From contig QCIH01000002.1 of NCBI GenBank assembly GCA_003216795.1, positions 62,001 to 126,000 on the forward strand: 64,000 bases of DNA, written 5' to 3'. The notes beneath the pieces are model-generated. The model saw only the letters and a list, made by a program, of their open reading frames with translations, searched no databases and was not told the DNA's origin. Shown here piece after piece: positions 43,880-53,940 of the stretch (the first letter of the stretch is position 1; every line of letters starts with the position of its first letter). The position numbers and the translations under genes were made by a program. Origin of the DNA: Prochlorococcus sp. AG-402-K16 (GTDB lineage: Bacteria; Cyanobacteriota; Cyanobacteriia; PCC-6307; Cyanobiaceae).

Positions 43880-45055
43880 ATGGAATTACAACAAAAAGCT
43901 AAAACAGATACTAATGGACTAATACCGCCTTATGGAGGGGAACTAAAAAATTTAATTATCAAAGATAAAAACCTTAAAAATGAACTTATTTCTAAAGCAA
44001 CTTATGAGTTCGAATGTAGCGAGAGAAATGCATGCGATGTAGAACTTTTGATGGTTGGAGCTTTTTCTCCATTGGAAGGTTTTATGGATGAAAATAACTA
44101 CAATTCGGTCATTAAAAATAATAGAAATACAAGCGGGTTGCTTTTTGGCTTGCCTATTGTATTTGATTCAAATAATGAAAAAGTAAAAACTGGAGAGATA
44201 ATATTGCTTACCTATAAAAAACAAAAAATAGCAGTTTTAGAAGTTAGCTCTAAATGGGAGCCTGACAAATCCTTAGAAGCTGAACTTTGTTATGGTACTA
44301 ATTCTTTAGATCATCCTGCTGTTAAGATGATTTTTAACGAGAGAGGTAGATTTTATATAGGAGGAAGAGTTTATGGTTTCGAACTACCAATTAGAGAATT
44401 CCCCTGCAAAACCCCTGAAGAAGTTAGATCTAAACTGCCATCAAATCATGATGTAGTTGCATTTCAATGCAGAAATCCAATTCATAGAGCACATTATGAA
44501 TTATTTACTAATGCCTTACTTTCAGATAATGTCTCCTCTAACTCAGTTGTTTTAGTTCATCCAACTTGTGGCCCAACTCAACAAGATGATATTCCTGGAA
44601 AAGTTAGATATTTGACCTACAAAGAATTAGAAGCGGAAATATCTGATGAAAGAATAAAATGGGCTTTTTTACCTTATTCAATGCATATGGCAGGGCCAAG
44701 AGAAGCCCTTCAACATATGATAATAAGAAGAAATTATGGCTGTACCCATTTTATTATTGGTAGAGATATGGCTGGTTGTAAGTCCTCGTCAACTGGTGAA
44801 GATTTTTATGGTCCATATGATGCCCAAAATTTTGCGAATAAGTGTGCAGATGAATTGATGATGCAAACTGTTCCTTCAAAAAATTTAGTTTATACGAAGG
44901 AAAAAGGATATATAACAGCTGAAGAAGCTAAAGAATTTAATTATGAGATTATGAAACTTAGTGGTACTGAATTTAGAAAGAAATTGAGGAATGGCGAAGC
45001 AATTCCTGAATGGTTTGCATTCAAAAGTGTAGTAGATGTTCTAAGACGCTCTTAA
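43880..45055 (+). CDS. sat: ATP sulfurylase
   Basis: AFQCRNPIHRAHYEL, HPTCGPTQQDDIPGKVR, FIIGRDMAGCKSS. Confidence 0.97.
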   Translation: MELQQKAKTDTNGLIPPYGGELKNLIIKDKNLKNELISKATYEFECSERNACDVELLMVGAFSPLEGFMDENNYNSVIKNNRNTSGLLFGLPIVFDSNNEKVKTGEIILLTYKKQKIAVLEVSSKWEPDKSLEAELCYGTNSLDHPAVKMIFNERGRFYIGGRVYGFELPIREFPCKTPEEVRSKLPSNHDVVAFQCRNPIHRAHYELFTNALLSDNVSSNSVVLVHPTCGPTQQDDIPGKVRYLTYKELEAEISDERIKWAFLPYSMHMAGPREALQHMIIRRNYGCTHFIIGRDMAGCKSSSTGEDFYGPYDAQNFANKCADELMMQTVPSKNLVYTKEKGYITAEEAKEFNYEIMKLSGTEFRKKLRNGEAIPEWFAFKSVVDVLRRS

Positions 45056-45101
45056 TAATGTTTTATTATTAGTATTATAGATTTATTAAAGATTTTTTAT
45101 C

Positions 45102-46955
45102 GTGAACAAACGTTGGAGAAACGTCGGACTTTATGTCCTAGCCGTTATTACTGTAATTTTCATTAGTACCTCAGTTTTTGATAAACCTAGTACTGAAAGT
45201 TCTACAAAGACCTTGAGATATAGTGATTTTATAGAGGCAGTACAAGATAAAGAAATCAGTAGAGTCCTAATATCTCCAGATAATGCAACAGCTCAAGTTG
45301 TTGAAAATGATGGGAGCAGGTCTGAGGTCAATTTAGCCCCTGACAAAGATTTATTAAAAATACTGACTGAGAATAATGTAGATATAGCTGTAACTCCTAC
45401 AAAATTAGCTAATCCATGGCAACAAGCTTTAAGTAGCTTAATTTTTCCAGTGCTTTTGATCGGAGGCCTATTTTTTCTTTTCAGAAGATCCCAAAGTGGT
45501 AATGCTGGAGGTGGTAACCCTGCCATGAGTTTTGGCAAAAGCAAAGCTAGACTGCAAATGGAACCATCTACACAAGTAACCTTTTCAGATGTTGCTGGTG
45601 TTGAAGGTGCAAAATTAGAACTTACAGAAGTTGTAGATTTTCTTAAGAGCCCTGATAGATTTACCGCAGTAGGAGCAAAAATTCCAAAAGGAGTTCTTCT
45701 TGTTGGCCCTCCTGGGACAGGAAAAACATTGTTAGCAAAAGCAGTAGCTGGAGAAGCAGGTGTACCTTTTTTCTCAATATCTGGCTCAGAATTTGTAGAG
45801 ATGTTTGTAGGAGTTGGAGCTAGCAGAGTTAGAGATCTTTTTGAACAAGCTAAAAAGAATGCTCCTTGTATTGTTTTTATTGACGAAATAGATGCAGTTG
45901 GAAGACAAAGGGGTGCTGGTATGGGCGGAGGAAATGATGAAAGAGAACAAACATTAAATCAACTCCTAACTGAAATGGATGGTTTTGAAGGTAACTCAGG
46001 AATAATAATAGTTGCTGCCACCAACAGACCAGATGTCTTAGATTCAGCTTTAATGCGTCCTGGAAGATTCGATAGACAGGTAACAGTCGATAGACCAGAT
46101 TATGCTGGAAGATTGCAGATATTAAATGTTCATGCGAAAGATAAAACTCTTTCAAAAGACGTAGATTTAGATAAAGTTGCTAGAAGAACACCAGGATTTA
46201 CTGGTGCAGATTTAGCTAACCTTTTAAATGAAGCAGCAATACTAGCAGCTAGAAAAGATTTAGATAAAGTAAGTAACGATGAAGTCGGTGATGCCATCGA
46301 AAGAGTTATGGCTGGCCCAGAAAAGAAAGATAGAGTAATCAGCGATAAGAAAAAAGAATTAGTTGCTTATCACGAAGCTGGTCATGCACTCGTTGGAGCA
46401 TTAATGCCTGATTATGATCCAGTAGCAAAAGTTTCAATTATTCCAAGAGGTCAAGCTGGAGGTCTAACCTTCTTTACTCCAAGTGAAGAAAGAATGGAAT
46501 CTGGTCTTTACTCTCGTTCTTACCTTCAAAATCAAATGGCTGTAGCTCTTGGTGGAAGAGTTGCTGAAGAAATTGTTTATGGAGAAGAAGAGGTAACAAC
46601 TGGAGCTTCAAATGATTTACAACAAGTTGCTAATGTAGCAAGACAAATGATCACTAAATTTGGCATGAGTGACAAAATAGGTCCTGTAGCTCTTGGTCAA
46701 TCTCAAGGTGGAATGTTTCTCGGAAGAGATATGAGCTCTACAAGAGACTTCTCTGAAGACACTGCCGCAACAATTGATGTAGAGGTTTCAGAACTTGTTG
46801 ATGTTGCCTACAAGAGAGCTACAAAAGTTTTATCAGATAACAGAACTGTTCTAGACGAAATGGCTCAAATGCTAATTGAAAGAGAAACTATAGATACTGA
46901 AGATATCCAAGATTTGCTTAACCGCTCAGAAGTAAAAGTCGCAAACTATATTTAA
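45102..46955 (+). CDS. ftsH: ATP-dependent zinc metalloprotease FtsH
   Basis: Walker [24 protein letters not shown], Walker [27 protein letters not shown] zinc site. Confidence 0.98.
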   Translation: MNKRWRNVGLYVLAVITVIFISTSVFDKPSTESSTKTLRYSDFIEAVQDKEISRVLISPDNATAQVVENDGSRSEVNLAPDKDLLKILTENNVDIAVTPTKLANPWQQALSSLIFPVLLIGGLFFLFRRSQSGNAGGGNPAMSFGKSKARLQMEPSTQVTFSDVAGVEGAKLELTEVVDFLKSPDRFTAVGAKIPKGVLLVGPPGTGKTLLAKAVAGEAGVPFFSISGSEFVEMFVGVGASRVRDLFEQAKKNAPCIVFIDEIDAVGRQRGAGMGGGNDEREQTLNQLLTEMDGFEGNSGIIIVAATNRPDVLDSALMRPGRFDRQVTVDRPDYAGRLQILNVHAKDKTLSKDVDLDKVARRTPGFTGADLANLLNEAAILAARKDLDKVSNDEVGDAIERVMAGPEKKDRVISDKKKELVAYHEAGHALVGALMPDYDPVAKVSIIPRGQAGGLTFFTPSEERMESGLYSRSYLQNQMAVALGGRVAEEIVYGEEEVTTGASNDLQQVANVARQMITKFGMSDKIGPVALGQSQGGMFLGRDMSSTRDFSEDTAATIDVEVSELVDVAYKRATKVLSDNRTVLDEMAQMLIERETIDTEDIQDLLNRSEVKVANYI

Positions 46956-46976
46956 TCGCGAAAGTTTAAATTTTTA

Positions 46977-47604
46977 ATGAATAATAAAGAAGATTCTTTT
47001 TCGGAGTTCCTGAAAACCGAGTCTTTTTTTTTTACTTATAAAACCTGAAGATAATATTTACTCAAATACCTCTATAAGAAATTCATTTTTTGAAGAATTA
47101 GAGTACTTAGTAAAATTAGGATTAAAGAATATTGAAATAAGTTGGTCTAACAACGAAAATTGGTTCGATTTTGTATCCGATATCAAAATTAAATATCCAA
47201 GAATTAATTTAGGCTCCGCCTCCATAGTTAATAAGCAATCAATAGAAGATTCTTTAAAAATTGGATTAAATTTTTCGATGATGAAATTTTGGGATAAAGA
47301 TCTTTTCAATTATGCGCAGTCAAAAAGTTATTTATTAATTCCTGGAATTACTAATTTAAAAGATCTTAAGGAAGCGATAGATTTAAATTGCAAAATTATC
47401 AAAATTTACCCAATAAACAGTAAAGATAGTTCGATAGATATACTCAACTATACAAATATTGATTTCATTGCTGCTGGAGGACTATCAATCAATGATTTAA
47501 AAACTTATAAATCTTTAGGGTATAAAGCAGTCGTAATTGGAGATAAAGCTATCAAAAATAAAAAATTTGATCCAAAAATATTTGAATGGCTCAAAAATAA
47601 TTAA
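46977..47604 (+). pseudogene. KDPG/KHG aldolase-like gene with +1 frame change at a T10 tract (functional status uncertain)
   Basis: ATG frame MNNKEDSFSEFLKTESFFFTYKT* (46977-47048); adjacent frame LFFLLIKPEDNIYSNTSIRNSFFEELEYLVKLGLKNIEISW...CKIIKIYPINS...IDFIAAGGLSINDLKTY. Removing one T from 47024-47033 joins them. Confidence 0.75.
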
Positions 47605-47637
47605 ATCAAAGATAAATATAATTTTTCAACAAAAATA

Positions 47638-48735
47638 CTACTTATTTATTAAGTCACATTGAGCATGATTTAGAAGCAAGTGATCAGCAAGTACTAGAGC
47701 TACCATAGCATCAACCATGGGAACTGCTCTTGGTAGAACGCATGGATCGTGCCTCCCTTTTGCTTTCATAAGTACTTCTTTACCTTCAGCATTTACTGTT
47801 TTCTGTTCTTTCCCGATGGTTGCTGTGGGTTTAAAAGCTATCTTCATCTCGATATTTTCACCATTACTTATTCCGCCCTGTATACCTCCTGAATTGTTTG
47901 ATGTTGTTCTTAACTTACTAATATCATCAGACTTGATGAATGCATCATTATGTTCGCTTCCTTTTAAATAAGTTCCCGAGAAACCTGAACCTATTTCAAA
48001 GCCTTTCGTGGCAGGCAAAGACATCAAAGCCTTTGCTAAATCAGCTTCTAATTTATCAAAAACTGGCATTCCAAGACCAGAGGGAACATTCCTTACTAGA
48101 CATTCAATAACACCGCCGCAAGAGTCTCCTTGACGCTTTAATTCCTTAATTCTCTCGATCATTTCTGTTGATACCTTTTCATCTGGACATCTAACAATAT
48201 TAGAATCTATTTTTTTGAGAGAAATCTTCTCTTTATTTATATCAGAATCAATGTCATGTATACGCTTTACCCAAGATAGTATTTCAGTGTTACAGAAGGT
48301 TTTTAATAATTGTTTTGCTACAGCACCAGCAGCTACTCTCCCAATTGTTTCTCTAGCAGAGGCTCTTCCACCACCAGAACTTGCCTGAATTCCATATTTC
48401 AGATGATATGTACCATCTGCATGAGAAGGTCTAAATACTTGTTCCAAATTATCATAGTCTCCTGGTCTTTGATCCTTGTTTCTTACCAACATCGCTATTG
48501 GAGTTCCAAGTGTGAACCCTTCCTTTATCCCACTTAATATTTCAACTTTATCTTCTTCATTTCTGGGCGTTGTAATGTCACTTTGGCCAGGCCTTCGCCT
48601 ATCTAATTCATTTTGTATCAGATTTATATCTACTTTTAACTTAGGGGGACATCCATCAAGGATAACTCCTACTGCACCACCATGTGATTCTCCAAAAGTA
48701 CTAACACGAAAAATTTTTCCAAAACTACTACTCAT
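47638..48735 (-). CDS. aroC: Chorismate synthase
   Basis: [69 protein letters not shown]. Confidence 0.98.
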   Translation of the reverse strand: MSSSFGKIFRVSTFGESHGGAVGVILDGCPPKLKVDINLIQNELDRRRPGQSDITTPRNEEDKVEILSGIKEGFTLGTPIAMLVRNKDQRPGDYDNLEQVFRPSHADGTYHLKYGIQASSGGGRASARETIGRVAAGAVAKQLLKTFCNTEILSWVKRIHDIDSDINKEKISLKKIDSNIVRCPDEKVSTEMIERIKELKRQGDSCGGVIECLVRNVPSGLGMPVFDKLEADLAKALMSLPATKGFEIGSGFSGTYLKGSEHNDAFIKSDDISKLRTTSNNSGGIQGGISNGENIEMKIAFKPTATIGKEQKTVNAEGKEVLMKAKGRHDPCVLPRAVPMVDAMVALVLADHLLLNHAQCDLINK

Positions 48736-48792
48736 AGAAATATCAAATGTTTTATCTATATATAAACATTATATGAAACCAATTGAAAATTA

Positions 48793-48822
48793 AACAAAAA
48801 AAAGCCCCCAAAAAGGGGGCTT
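48793..48822 (-). terminator. Rho-independent terminator of psbA
   Basis: AAGCCCCC-AAAAA-GGGGGCTT (48802-48822) followed by a minus-strand T-run. Confidence 0.9.
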
Positions 48823-48843
48823 GTAAATTTAAGAACTTTAAGC

Positions 48844-49926
48844 TTAACCGATAGCTGGAGCTGAAAGAGCTACTGTTGTAGACTCAGCTGCTGCTAGATC
48901 AAGTGGGAAGTTGTGAGCGTTACGCTCGTGCATTACTTCCATACCTAGGTTTGCTCTGTTAAGAACGTCACCCCATGTAGGAACAATCTTACCGTTTGCA
49001 TCAACAACTGACTGGTTGAAGTTGAAACCGTTAAGGTTGAATGCCATTGTGCAGATACCCATTGAAGTTAACCATACACAAACAACTGGGAATACAGCTA
49101 GGAAGAAGTGAAGACTTCTGCTGTTGTTGAATGAAGCATATTGGAAGATCAAACGACCGAAGTAGCCATGAGCTGCAACGATGTTGTATGTTTCTTCTTC
49201 TTGTCCGAACTTGTAACCATAGTTCTGAGACTCTGTCTCAGTTGTTTCTCTGATTAGAGATGAAGTAACAAGTGAACCATGCATAGCTGAGAATAAAGAT
49301 CCTCCGAACATACCAGCAACACCAGCCATGTGGAATGGGTGCATAAGAATGTTGTGCTCTGCCTGGAAAACAAACATGAAGTTGAATGTTCCAGAGATAC
49401 CTAGAGGCATTCCGTCAGAGAATGAACCTTGACCGAATGGGTATACAAGAAATACTGCGAAAGCTGCTGAAACTGGTGCAGAGTATGCAACACAGATCCA
49501 AGGACGCATACCTAGACGGTATGAAAGCTCCCACTGTCTTCCCATATATGCTGAAATACCAATTAGGAAGTGGAAAATTACAAGCTGGTAAGGACCACCG
49601 TTGTATAACCACTCATCTACAGTAGCTGCTTCCCAAATTGGGTAGAAGTGTAGACCAATAGCGTTAGATGAAGGAACAACTGCACCTGAGATGATGTTGT
49701 TTCCATATAGGAATGAACCAGCAACTGGCTCTCTAATTCCGTCGATGTCTACTGGTGGTGCTGCGATGAATGCAACGATGAAGCAAGCCGCTGCTGTAAG
49801 AAGGCATGGAATCATTAAGACGCCGAACCAACCAACATAAATTCTGTTGTTAGTTGATGTTACCCACTCACAAAACTGTGGCCAACCTTTTAACAGCGAA
49901 GAACGCTGCTGCTGAATAGTTGTCAT
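48844..49926 (-). CDS. psbA: Photosystem II D1 protein
   Basis: [40 protein letters not shown]...[32 protein letters not shown]. Confidence 0.99.
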   Translation of the reverse strand: MTTIQQQRSSLLKGWPQFCEWVTSTNNRIYVGWFGVLMIPCLLTAAACFIVAFIAAPPVDIDGIREPVAGSFLYGNNIISGAVVPSSNAIGLHFYPIWEAATVDEWLYNGGPYQLVIFHFLIGISAYMGRQWELSYRLGMRPWICVAYSAPVSAAFAVFLVYPFGQGSFSDGMPLGISGTFNFMFVFQAEHNILMHPFHMAGVAGMFGGSLFSAMHGSLVTSSLIRETTETESQNYGYKFGQEEETYNIVAAHGYFGRLIFQYASFNNSRSLHFFLAVFPVVCVWLTSMGICTMAFNLNGFNFNQSVVDANGKIVPTWGDVLNRANLGMEVMHERNAHNFPLDLAAAESTTVALSAPAIG

Positions 49927-49941
49927 GAGTTCGTAAAGTAT

Positions 49942-49998
49942 GTCTCTAAAGTGAGACCTGTAAATAAAACGGAAGATTATTCCGCTTCAGAAATTTTA
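49942..49998 (-). promoter_or_regulatory. psbA promoter -10 and 5' leader with two small hairpins
   Basis: Minus strand TAAAAT (49993-49998), CGGAA-TAATC-TTCCG (49970-49984), GTCTC-ACTTTA-GAGAC (49942-49957), ATG at 49926. Confidence 0.5.
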
Positions 49999-50113
49999 GA
50001 CCAAAATCGCTAAAAATGTGTAATTTTTTTTTCTTTAAGTAAACTTATTTTTTACTAAATCAAAAAAAAGAACCTCCATGTCTTAATATTTTCTTTGTTA
50101 TTGAAGATTTAAC

Positions 50114-50242
50114 TTGGTAATAATCGAATGGCTTCTTAACGGAAAAAGATCGAAAGAGGTGGTTTCCTTAAGAGAGGCTAAGCATAGAAGACTGCAATTA
50201 GAGGCTTTTGGAGCTGTTATTTACTGGAGCGAAAGAATTTAA
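50114..50242 (+). CDS. Candidate 42-aa conserved small protein (TTG start)
   Basis: Own translation MVIIEWLLNGKRSKEVVSLREAKHRRLQLEAFGAVIYWSERI*; in-frame upstream TGA at 50102-50104 limits the start. Not in ORF track. Confidence 0.6.
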   Translation: MVIIEWLLNGKRSKEVVSLREAKHRRLQLEAFGAVIYWSERI

Positions 50243-50359
50243 GGTTTTAAGGATGAAGACTTAACAAAAAAAATAAAAGCATTAAATATTAAATAAACTT
50301 ATCTTTTAAATAAAAAATCCTTATTAGTTTTCATCAATTTACTGTGCTTGTTTCTTAAT

Positions 50360-51265
50360 TTAAAGGCTTTCAAACTCATAAACCCATTGATTGTTAGAAC
50401 TAATAACTTCTTTCTTCGTGTAGCTCATGGCAATGTTTTTTTCCTTATAGGCAACTTCGCCAATAAAAACAGGCCAAATCAATTCTTCTCCATTAAATTT
50501 ATGTATTATTCCTTTGCTATCAAGAAATAATGGATCACCTTTTTTAATCATTTTCCAATCTTGGTTTATTCTTTCAGGATGTATTAGGCCATCAATAGAT
50601 CCTTTTTCATCTCTTGGATAATCTACACTCCCTTGATGAACATGAACAACCAATTCCTTTGGGAGTTCTATAAGGTTGTTTTTTAATTTATCTATCTCTT
50701 CTCTTAAAGATCTAATGATTATTAAGAATCTATCTATGATTTTTGGATCATAAAAATTTTGTGCGACAGCTCCTATTTCAATAACTAAACCACATGGCCA
50801 AGCTTCTACAAGAAAGCCTGTTTGGGCTTTGTCTTTTTCGTGCAAATAAATAGGCAACCCAAATTTGTTCTGAAGTAATGCAGCTAAACAAAAATCTTTG
50901 AATCTCCTCCCATACAAAACAATGCTTGTTCCCATATTTGCAGTAGTAGTATGCAAATCAATTGCAATTTGACAGGGCTTAGATCCATGAATTCCAAATT
51001 GATCGACTAAAAAATTAGCTCTATTAATTTCATAAACACTATTGTTGTATTGATCATGATTTTTAATTTCTTTAAAAGATCTATTTAAATCTACATCTAT
51101 ATATCTGTAACCTTTTTCATAGGCAACAGGATTTCCTATAATGTACTCATACTCGATACCATGATTTAAAATATTTTCCTCTCTATTAAATTTCTTAACC
51201 GCCCAAACAGGATTAATTTCATTCCCATGAGTTCCTGAAACGATAAGTATTCTTTGAACAGTCAT
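50360..51265 (-). CDS. Aspartoacylase/succinylglutamate desuccinylase family protein
   Basis: ILIVSGTHGNEINPVW, DLNRSFK, IDLHTTTANMGTS, VIEIGAVAQ. Confidence 0.9.
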   Translation of the reverse strand: MTVQRILIVSGTHGNEINPVWAVKKFNREENILNHGIEYEYIIGNPVAYEKGYRYIDVDLNRSFKEIKNHDQYNNSVYEINRANFLVDQFGIHGSKPCQIAIDLHTTTANMGTSIVLYGRRFKDFCLAALLQNKFGLPIYLHEKDKAQTGFLVEAWPCGLVIEIGAVAQNFYDPKIIDRFLIIIRSLREEIDKLKNNLIELPKELVVHVHQGSVDYPRDEKGSIDGLIHPERINQDWKMIKKGDPLFLDSKGIIHKFNGEELIWPVFIGEVAYKEKNIAMSYTKKEVISSNNQWVYEFESL

Positions 51266-51288
51266 TTTTTCATTAAAAATAAAATTTT

Positions 51289-52242
51289 ATGCAAAATAAA
51301 TACCTTACAAAAGCAACCAGAAAATTCTGGTTTTGGTTTTGGACCCAACTAATGAATGGCTTCGCACCATCAGATTTACATGGTAACTATAAAAGGCCTA
51401 AAGGTATAACAATTGATAGTGAATACGATATTAATAATGAGAATGGACAAATTTATTTATTGGTAGGGAATTCTTGTCCATGGTGTCAAAGAACTTTACT
51501 CGTCCACGCAATAAAACATTTATCTAAAAAAGTTAAAGTTATTTTTCTAAAAGCAGATCTTGAGCATAGCGAATGGATTTTCAATAGAAAGTTTAAGGGA
51601 TGCATGAGACTTTCGGACCTTTACAAAAAAGCTAATAAAAAGATTATTTTTAGAGCGACTTTACCTCTTTTAATTAGTTTTGTAAAAGATGAAGTAAATA
51701 TTTTGTCTAATGAAAGTTCACAAATTATAAGATTACTCAATTCAATAAAAATTCAATCAGAAATTCAGATATTAACTATTAAGGACTGTAATCAAAAATT
51801 TTTAGATTTAATTAATAACCGCATTAATGATGGAGTATATAAATGTGGTTTCGCCAGAAACCAGTTAGCTTACGAAAATGCAAGTCAAAATCTTTTCGCA
51901 GCTATAAATGAAGTTGAAAATTTTCTACAGAAAAACAAAGGTGACTGGATATTTGGAGAAGAGTTAACCTACGCAGATATTTACCTTTTTCCAACACTTA
52001 TAAGATGGGAATTGATATATAGCAAACTTTTCAAATGTACTGAACAAGAACTATCAAATTTCAAGAAAATTATTGAATGGAGACTAAATTTTTTTAAATT
52101 ATCTAATGTAAATAGGACATGCTTCGACAATGAGTGGAAAAAAGATTACTACAAAGCTTTATTCCCTTTAAACCCTAATCAACTAATCCCAGTTTTACCA
52201 TCGCTAGAGAAAATAATGAGATTAGAGTCCGAAAAAATATAA
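51289..52242 (+). CDS. Glutathione S-transferase family protein (Xi-class/ECM4-like)
   Basis: LLVGNSCPWCQRTLLVHAIK active site; LTYADIYLFPTLIRWELIY C-terminal helical motif. Confidence 0.82.
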   Translation: MQNKYLTKATRKFWFWFWTQLMNGFAPSDLHGNYKRPKGITIDSEYDINNENGQIYLLVGNSCPWCQRTLLVHAIKHLSKKVKVIFLKADLEHSEWIFNRKFKGCMRLSDLYKKANKKIIFRATLPLLISFVKDEVNILSNESSQIIRLLNSIKIQSEIQILTIKDCNQKFLDLINNRINDGVYKCGFARNQLAYENASQNLFAAINEVENFLQKNKGDWIFGEELTYADIYLFPTLIRWELIYSKLFKCTEQELSNFKKIIEWRLNFFKLSNVNRTCFDNEWKKDYYKALFPLNPNQLIPVLPSLEKIMRLESEKI

Positions 52243-52360
52243 AAATCAGTTTCCAAAAAAAAATGATGTTGTAATGAACACTTATTTAGTTCATAGATAA
52301 TGCAATTTCATTAGAAATTAACTATGTTATGTATGTCTACTAAAGTACGAAAAGCTTAAA

Positions 52361-52579
52361 ATGAAATCCATTGACGAACACATCCAAAAAGATCAATCGG
52401 AAATCGAATCTGCAAAAGCAGAGGGCAATCTTCCAAAGGTCAGACATTTAACTGAAGAGCTAAAAGAACTCGAAGAATATAAGGATCATCATCCAGAAGA
52501 TAAACATGATCCTAATGCTTTGGAATTATTTTGCGACGCAAACCCAGATGAACCAGAATGTCTTGTTTATGATGATTAA
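52361..52579 (+). CDS. CP12-like protein (reduced form)
   Basis: C-terminal ELFCDANPDEPECLVYDD matches the CP12 C-terminal cysteine loop. Confidence 0.85.
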   Translation: MKSIDEHIQKDQSEIESAKAEGNLPKVRHLTEELKELEEYKDHHPEDKHDPNALELFCDANPDEPECLVYDD

Positions 52580-52603
52580 GTTTATTTAATTACTAGATAA
52601 TGC

Positions 52604-52632
52604 AAAAAAAGGGCTCTAAAAGCCCTTTTTTT
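52604..52632 (+). terminator. Rho-independent (bidirectional-looking) terminator
   Basis: AAAAAAAGGGCT-CTAAA-AGCCCTTTTTTT between the CP12 gene and a convergent small ORF. Confidence 0.88.
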
Positions 52633-52647
52633 AATTCTTGAATTCTT

Positions 52648-52830
52648 TTAGTAATCCATATTGAAATCTGATGGGCTACCTGTCAGAGAACATACCACCG
52701 ACTCTTCATTTTTCATTTCCTTAACTTCTACAATCGGTCTTCCCATTTTCTTAAGAACCTCAATATCTTGTATGGTTTGACATCTAGCTATTATTTTTCC
52801 TTGTTTATCAAAACAACTGTAGAAATTCAT
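52648..52830 (-). CDS. Small hypothetical protein
   Basis: 60-aa ORF MNFYSCFDKQGKIIARCQTIQDIEVLKKMGRPIVEVKEMKNEESVVCSLTGSPSDFNMDY; ends at a bidirectional terminator. Confidence 0.6.
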   Translation of the reverse strand: MNFYSCFDKQGKIIARCQTIQDIEVLKKMGRPIVEVKEMKNEESVVCSLTGSPSDFNMDY

Positions 52831-52916
52831 ATTATGTTTAAAGAATTATCTTATTTATGGCTAATTTTCATTATTAAATCAAGTGTATTTATTTACAAAA
52901 AAATTTTTAATTTAAG

Positions 52917-53900
52917 TTAGATCCTTTTCCACACTTCAGAAAGCAGTGAGGATAAACCTTTTTTTAAAGATGAAGAAATAACTAAAACTTTCTTTTTTGA
53001 TAAATCTTCTAACTTTTTTGTAATTATTTTCAAATAATCATCATCTACCAGCTCCATTTTATTTAACACTATTATCCTCTCTTTATCTAAAAGACCTTTC
53101 CCATATTTTTTTAATTCCTGCTCAATAATCTCAAAATCATGTAAAGGATTTTCTGCAATTGCATCAATTAAGTGAACAAGTATCTTCGTTCTTTGGATGT
53201 GCCTTAAAAAATCATGGCCTAAACCCACTCCATCAGCTGCACCTGATATTAATCCAGGAATATCCGCAAAAAGGCAACCATTCCCATCAATTTTTCTCAC
53301 TACACCTAAGTTAGGTATTAAAGTCGTGAAAGGATAATTTGCGATTTTTGGACGGGCAGATGATACAACGGAAATCAAAGTACTTTTTCCAGCATTTGGA
53401 AGGCCTATAATCCCAACCTCTGCAAGAAGTTTTAGTTCTAATTGAACCTCCCATATCTCACCATCTTTTCCTTCAGTGAATGATTCAGGGGCTCTATTTT
53501 GATTACTTAAATAGTAAGCATTACCATGTCCACCTCTTCCTCCAATGGCAATAGTTAAACTTTGTTTATCTTTAGTTAAGTCTCCTAAAATGATGCCGGA
53601 TTTAATATCCCTTATTTCTGTACCGCAGGGGACTTTAAGGATTCTATCCTCACCTGAAGCACCTGATCTCTTATTCGGACCTCCTTTGCATCCATCTTCA
53701 GCAATTATTTCACGTTTGAATTTGAAATCTAATAATGTTTGAAGGTTATTATCAGCCATCAAAATAACTGAACCCCCTCTTCCACCATTTCCCCCAGAAG
53801 GTCCTCCAGCAGGGACAAATTTTTCTCTTCTAAATGAAACTATTCCATTTCCACCTTTTCCTGCTTTAAGAATAATGTTGGCTTGATCAATAAATTGCAC
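52917..53900 (-). CDS. obg: GTPase Obg/CgtA
   Basis: Glycine-rich Obg domain [20 protein letters not shown]1 [39 protein letters not shown]. Confidence 0.97.
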   Translation of the reverse strand: MQFIDQANIILKAGKGGNGIVSFRREKFVPAGGPSGGNGGRGGSVILMADNNLQTLLDFKFKREIIAEDGCKGGPNKRSGASGEDRILKVPCGTEIRDIKSGIILGDLTKDKQSLTIAIGGRGGHGNAYYLSNQNRAPESFTEGKDGEIWEVQLELKLLAEVGIIGLPNAGKSTLISVVSSARPKIANYPFTTLIPNLGVVRKIDGNGCLFADIPGLISGAADGVGLGHDFLRHIQRTKILVHLIDAIAENPLHDFEIIEQELKKYGKGLLDKERIIVLNKMELVDDDYLKIITKKLEDLSKKKVLVISSSLKKGLSSLLSEVWKRI

Positions 53901-53940
53901 TTAATACGCTTATTAAATTGTTTTCTAGGTATTTTAAATT

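Noticed and set aside
45877-46155. 92-aa minus-strand ORF inside ftsH
   Set aside because: Antisense to a strongly conserved AAA+ domain; composition explained by ftsH codons.
47000-47033. Possible ftsH terminator at the T10 run
   Set aside because: Only a 3-4 bp stem (TCGG/CCGA) precedes the T-run, and the region encodes a plausible aldolase N-terminus in the ATG frame.
47058-47309. 83-aa minus-strand ORF over the aldolase region
   Set aside because: Antisense to the aldolase-like frame; no recognizable motif, AT-rich mirror ORF.
49386-49625. 79-aa plus and 65-aa minus ORFs inside psbA
   Set aside because: Shadow ORFs of psbA.
52834-52920. 28-codon plus [31 protein letters not shown] between a small ORF and obg
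   Set aside because: Hydrophobic AT-rich peptide of the kind expected by chance; no SD or recognizable family.
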